From Polytrichum commune (lineage: Eukaryota; Streptophyta; Polytrichopsida; Polytrichales; Polytrichaceae): a stretch of DNA of 64,000 bases. Below are positions 61,490-64,000 of this stretch, piece after piece. Where the stretch lies: the NCBI GenBank assembly GCA_950295325.1, contig OX485806.1, forward strand, positions 17,980,001 through 18,044,000. Reading direction: 5' to 3'. The notes beneath the pieces are model-generated. The model was not told the origin of the DNA. It worked only from the letters and a program-made list of their open reading frames with translations, and made no database searches. A program made the position numbers and the translations under genes. Every line of letters begins with the position of its first letter. Positions within the stretch are counted from its first letter, which is position 1.

Positions 61490-64000
61490 CCAAAGGTCAA
61501 GCCCAAAGTTTAAAGGAAGAAGGAGTGTGCCACTATATTCCCTGCTCAAAACAACCCCTCCAATCTAACGACCAAGATATGGTTAGTTTTTTTTTCTTTT
61601 TTCCTTTCTTAATAGTTTTGTTCTATATAAAAATAAATCGACCGTGGCTTGGGTTTCCATTCTTGTCTGACCCAAACTTTCCTTCGAGAGTTCGTTGTTT
61701 TGGTCACAAAGCACTACCACATAAGTATTTTAAATTGCGACAACCATTGGACTTTGACCTCTAGTGTGAAGAGTCGAGAAGCCGAATTCTTGATTTCTTG
61801 CAATATGATTGATGAGAATCGACGGCCTCTCGACCTTCGGCCAAAGTGTGAAGCGGCCTTGAGATCGACAATTGCCACCAACCGTAGCGGGACTTTTTAT
61901 TCAACGACATAGCATTTCTTTTTGACAACGTGAGTTCCAACATCGATTATATAATGTTGTGTTTCATTGTGTTGAGGAAACTATTGGCGTGAGAATGGTT
62001 TTATAGTAGGAGCAAGTCTTTGTACTATTGTTGTAATAGTCTTCGGAAATATCCAATGACCGGGCCGTTCGAAAGGAGCTTTGAAAACATAAGCCACTTA
62101 CTAAACTACAAATATCGGCAAGAGATATTTCCACATGGGAACCTACGCGGCCCTTTCCTTGCATAGAAGGAAGTTAATAATAAGGAGGGTCATGAAATTG
62201 ATGCACGCCCTTTACAACCAAGCTGGTTGAATTTGTGTGTGTGTTTTGGAGATTCAATGGTGACTTGGGAAACACAACCGCCATTTTTAGGAGAATGTCT
62301 ACAAATACCACCATGCTCCGAAAATCGAGATAAACGAAGCGGTTTCCGTGGAAATTCTTGGCTCCGTCTTGGGAGCGAGTTTGGGTTTTGTGACAATTCA
62401 TTTGTTTGTCATTAAGACACGTGACGGTAAGGGTCACTTCACACTAGAGAGCTTGAGGACGCTTGACCCATGATATACAAATTTTCCCATTGGTTGAAAA
62501 AGTTGGGGAAGGTCCACGTTCGTTTCACACTGGAGCTTCAAGGGCTGAGGGACCAAGGAAATTCTATTGGATGAAAAATCTACAAGGCCGTCCTACATGG
62601 CAACAAGTGTATGATGTTTCGTGGTGAGTCAAATAATGCGTGAGGCCCACCTCTTTGAGGTGGGTATGACACAAATGGTGGAGGACCATGGCTGAAAATT
62701 TAATTGACATTGGATTCAAATGATCTTTTAATGACCTTTATCAACAATAACGTTACTTTTTAGTGAAATTCTTTCAGGTGGAGGGTTTTTGATATCTTCT
62801 TACTACAAATTACCTTGTCCTTCCCATCGCACTCATTTTAGTAGGAGTTGCTACTACATTGATGCTCAAAACAAGCTTGGCATATACGTGCTCCTATTTT
62901 AATTTTAATTTTGCACAAAATTGTTGTTATCAAAATGCCAAGGTCCTCACAACTTGGGGATTGTTCAAAGACACAACATTGGAGCCAAAATCTTCACTGG
63001 ATGTGCTAGAATCAACCACACTTCAAAGAACTTGGACCCTCGCTAGCAACTAAATAATTATACATTTTTCAAAGTGTGGTGCCTTATATGCAACCTTTCT
63101 ATGATAGAGGTTCTTATAGTGACAGGGAGTGCAAAAAAGAGGATACAAGTTACCAAGTTAAGGCAATGTAGGTGAAAAACTGATCATGGAAGCAAAGAAA
63201 AAAAAGTTTGTTGGAAATGTGGAAATCTTGCTCCAAGAAAAAATGTTGAAGCCCAACAATACCGAAGATGGATCCAAAACCAAATGCATTGCAAAAGAAA
63301 AATAAAATAAAATAATGATACAAAAAATTTATAGCAAGCAAGACGAGGAATACTTAAATCGGAGGAGATGGATTTGGAAGAAGATACACATGTCCAATGA
63401 CGAGATTATGAGATTGAGATTCTCATTACAATTCACAAATAGATGGGACAAAGAATTTGCAAAATTAGCAAGGAAGCATAGGTTTTTTAGATTCTTATAT
63501 TCCCCCATATAGACCTAATTTGTCACAAATGAATTGGAAAAATCCAATGAGTTACACGGGTTATTTTCTTGTACATTTCTTCATGGTACAATACCACTCA
63601 CAATCTATCACTAAACCCTACCATTCTCTCGTATGCTCATACATTCTATTCTCTTGAATTGCTCATTGTCTTAAACGAATAAGACAAAATTCATGGCACT
63701 CTCCCACTCCCTGTTGGTAGCCAATGTTTGATATCAAGCACATGTGGCACTATCATGCGCATAAAACAAAGCCAACAACATAAGAATTCTCCCTCTTCCC
63801 TCGTGTTGATCCATGTTTGATCACAATGACTAGTCATAAATGGAGGAAGAAGAAGAAGAAACCCTAAGGGCCACTTCACACACGAGCCAAGAGCTGTGAT
63901 CATGAAATTGCGAGAGCCCAAAAGAAAAGTGTCCAAAGGCCGGCCCAAGACACTTCCAAAATCATGTAGTGTGGTCACGAACCCTCAAGTGTAGTGTGAA
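61490..64000. other. Spacer with further TTCACACT repeat fragments, no gene seen
   Basis: No coding block recognised. Fragments of the fold-back family lie at about 61755-61855 (CTCGACCTTCGGCCAAAGTG), 62435-62560 and 63868-64000. Confidence 0.4.

Noticed and set aside
1-64000. CRISPR arrays, bacterial operons, or viral insertions
   Set aside because: No spaced direct repeats, no prokaryotic gene organisation and no viral coding sequence recognised.

Overview
This is nuclear DNA from a land plant. The genes have many GT-AG introns, one gene is a plant-type Dicer (DCL4 class), one is a plant MHK/CDKF;4-type kinase, short interstitial arrays match the plant telomere unit TTTAGGG, and the spacers hold MITEs, a CACTA element and tRNA-derived SINE-like copies. 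A gene at the left end encodes a protein whose N-terminus resembles CEP295/Ana1, a centriole protein. If that is right, the plant should make motile sperm (bryophyte, lycophyte, fern, or cycad/Ginkgo). I cannot name a species.

Layout. (1) 1-11,038, minus strand: a multi-exon coiled-coil gene resembling CEP295 at its 5' end (11,038-6,427), followed on the same strand by large Ser/Lys/Pro-rich exons (4,293-1) that run off the left edge. Reading-phase bookkeeping suggests these may be one long gene, but the middle (6.5-5.2 kb) is not fully resolved. (2) 11.0-20.2 kb: transposon-rich spacer with two hAT-type MITEs that have perfect 8-bp target duplications, fold-back repeats and a SINE-like copy. 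(3) 20,213-20,509, minus: a small unassigned ORF divergent from the next gene. (4) 20,798-41,257, plus: a Dicer-like 4 gene in 27 exons. Helicase, DUF283, PAZ, RNase IIIa, RNase IIIb and two dsRBDs can all be read, and all catalytic residues are present. Its introns hold four copies of one MITE family and an inverted pair of another repeat. (5) 43,347-47,597, minus: a complete 419-residue RCK/MAK-type kinase in 15 coding exons, with a leader carrying two upstream ORFs and a GC-rich promoter region near 49 kb. (6) 49.4-64 kb: no gene seen; repeats, including a CACTA element nested in a Stowaway MITE.

How the genes relate: DCL4 enzymes make 21-nt siRNAs (tasiRNA and antiviral classes). The two flanking genes belong to families tied to centrioles (CEP295) and, in ciliated organisms, to cilium or flagellum length (RCK kinases). 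Nothing in the sequence shows that the three genes act together; the neighbourhood may be chance. The most unusual points are the probable CEP295 homologue in a plant, the roughly 300-residue linker between the DCL4 dsRBDs, a PAZ-connector junction that does not splice in frame by canonical sites, and the repeats lodged in DCL4 introns.
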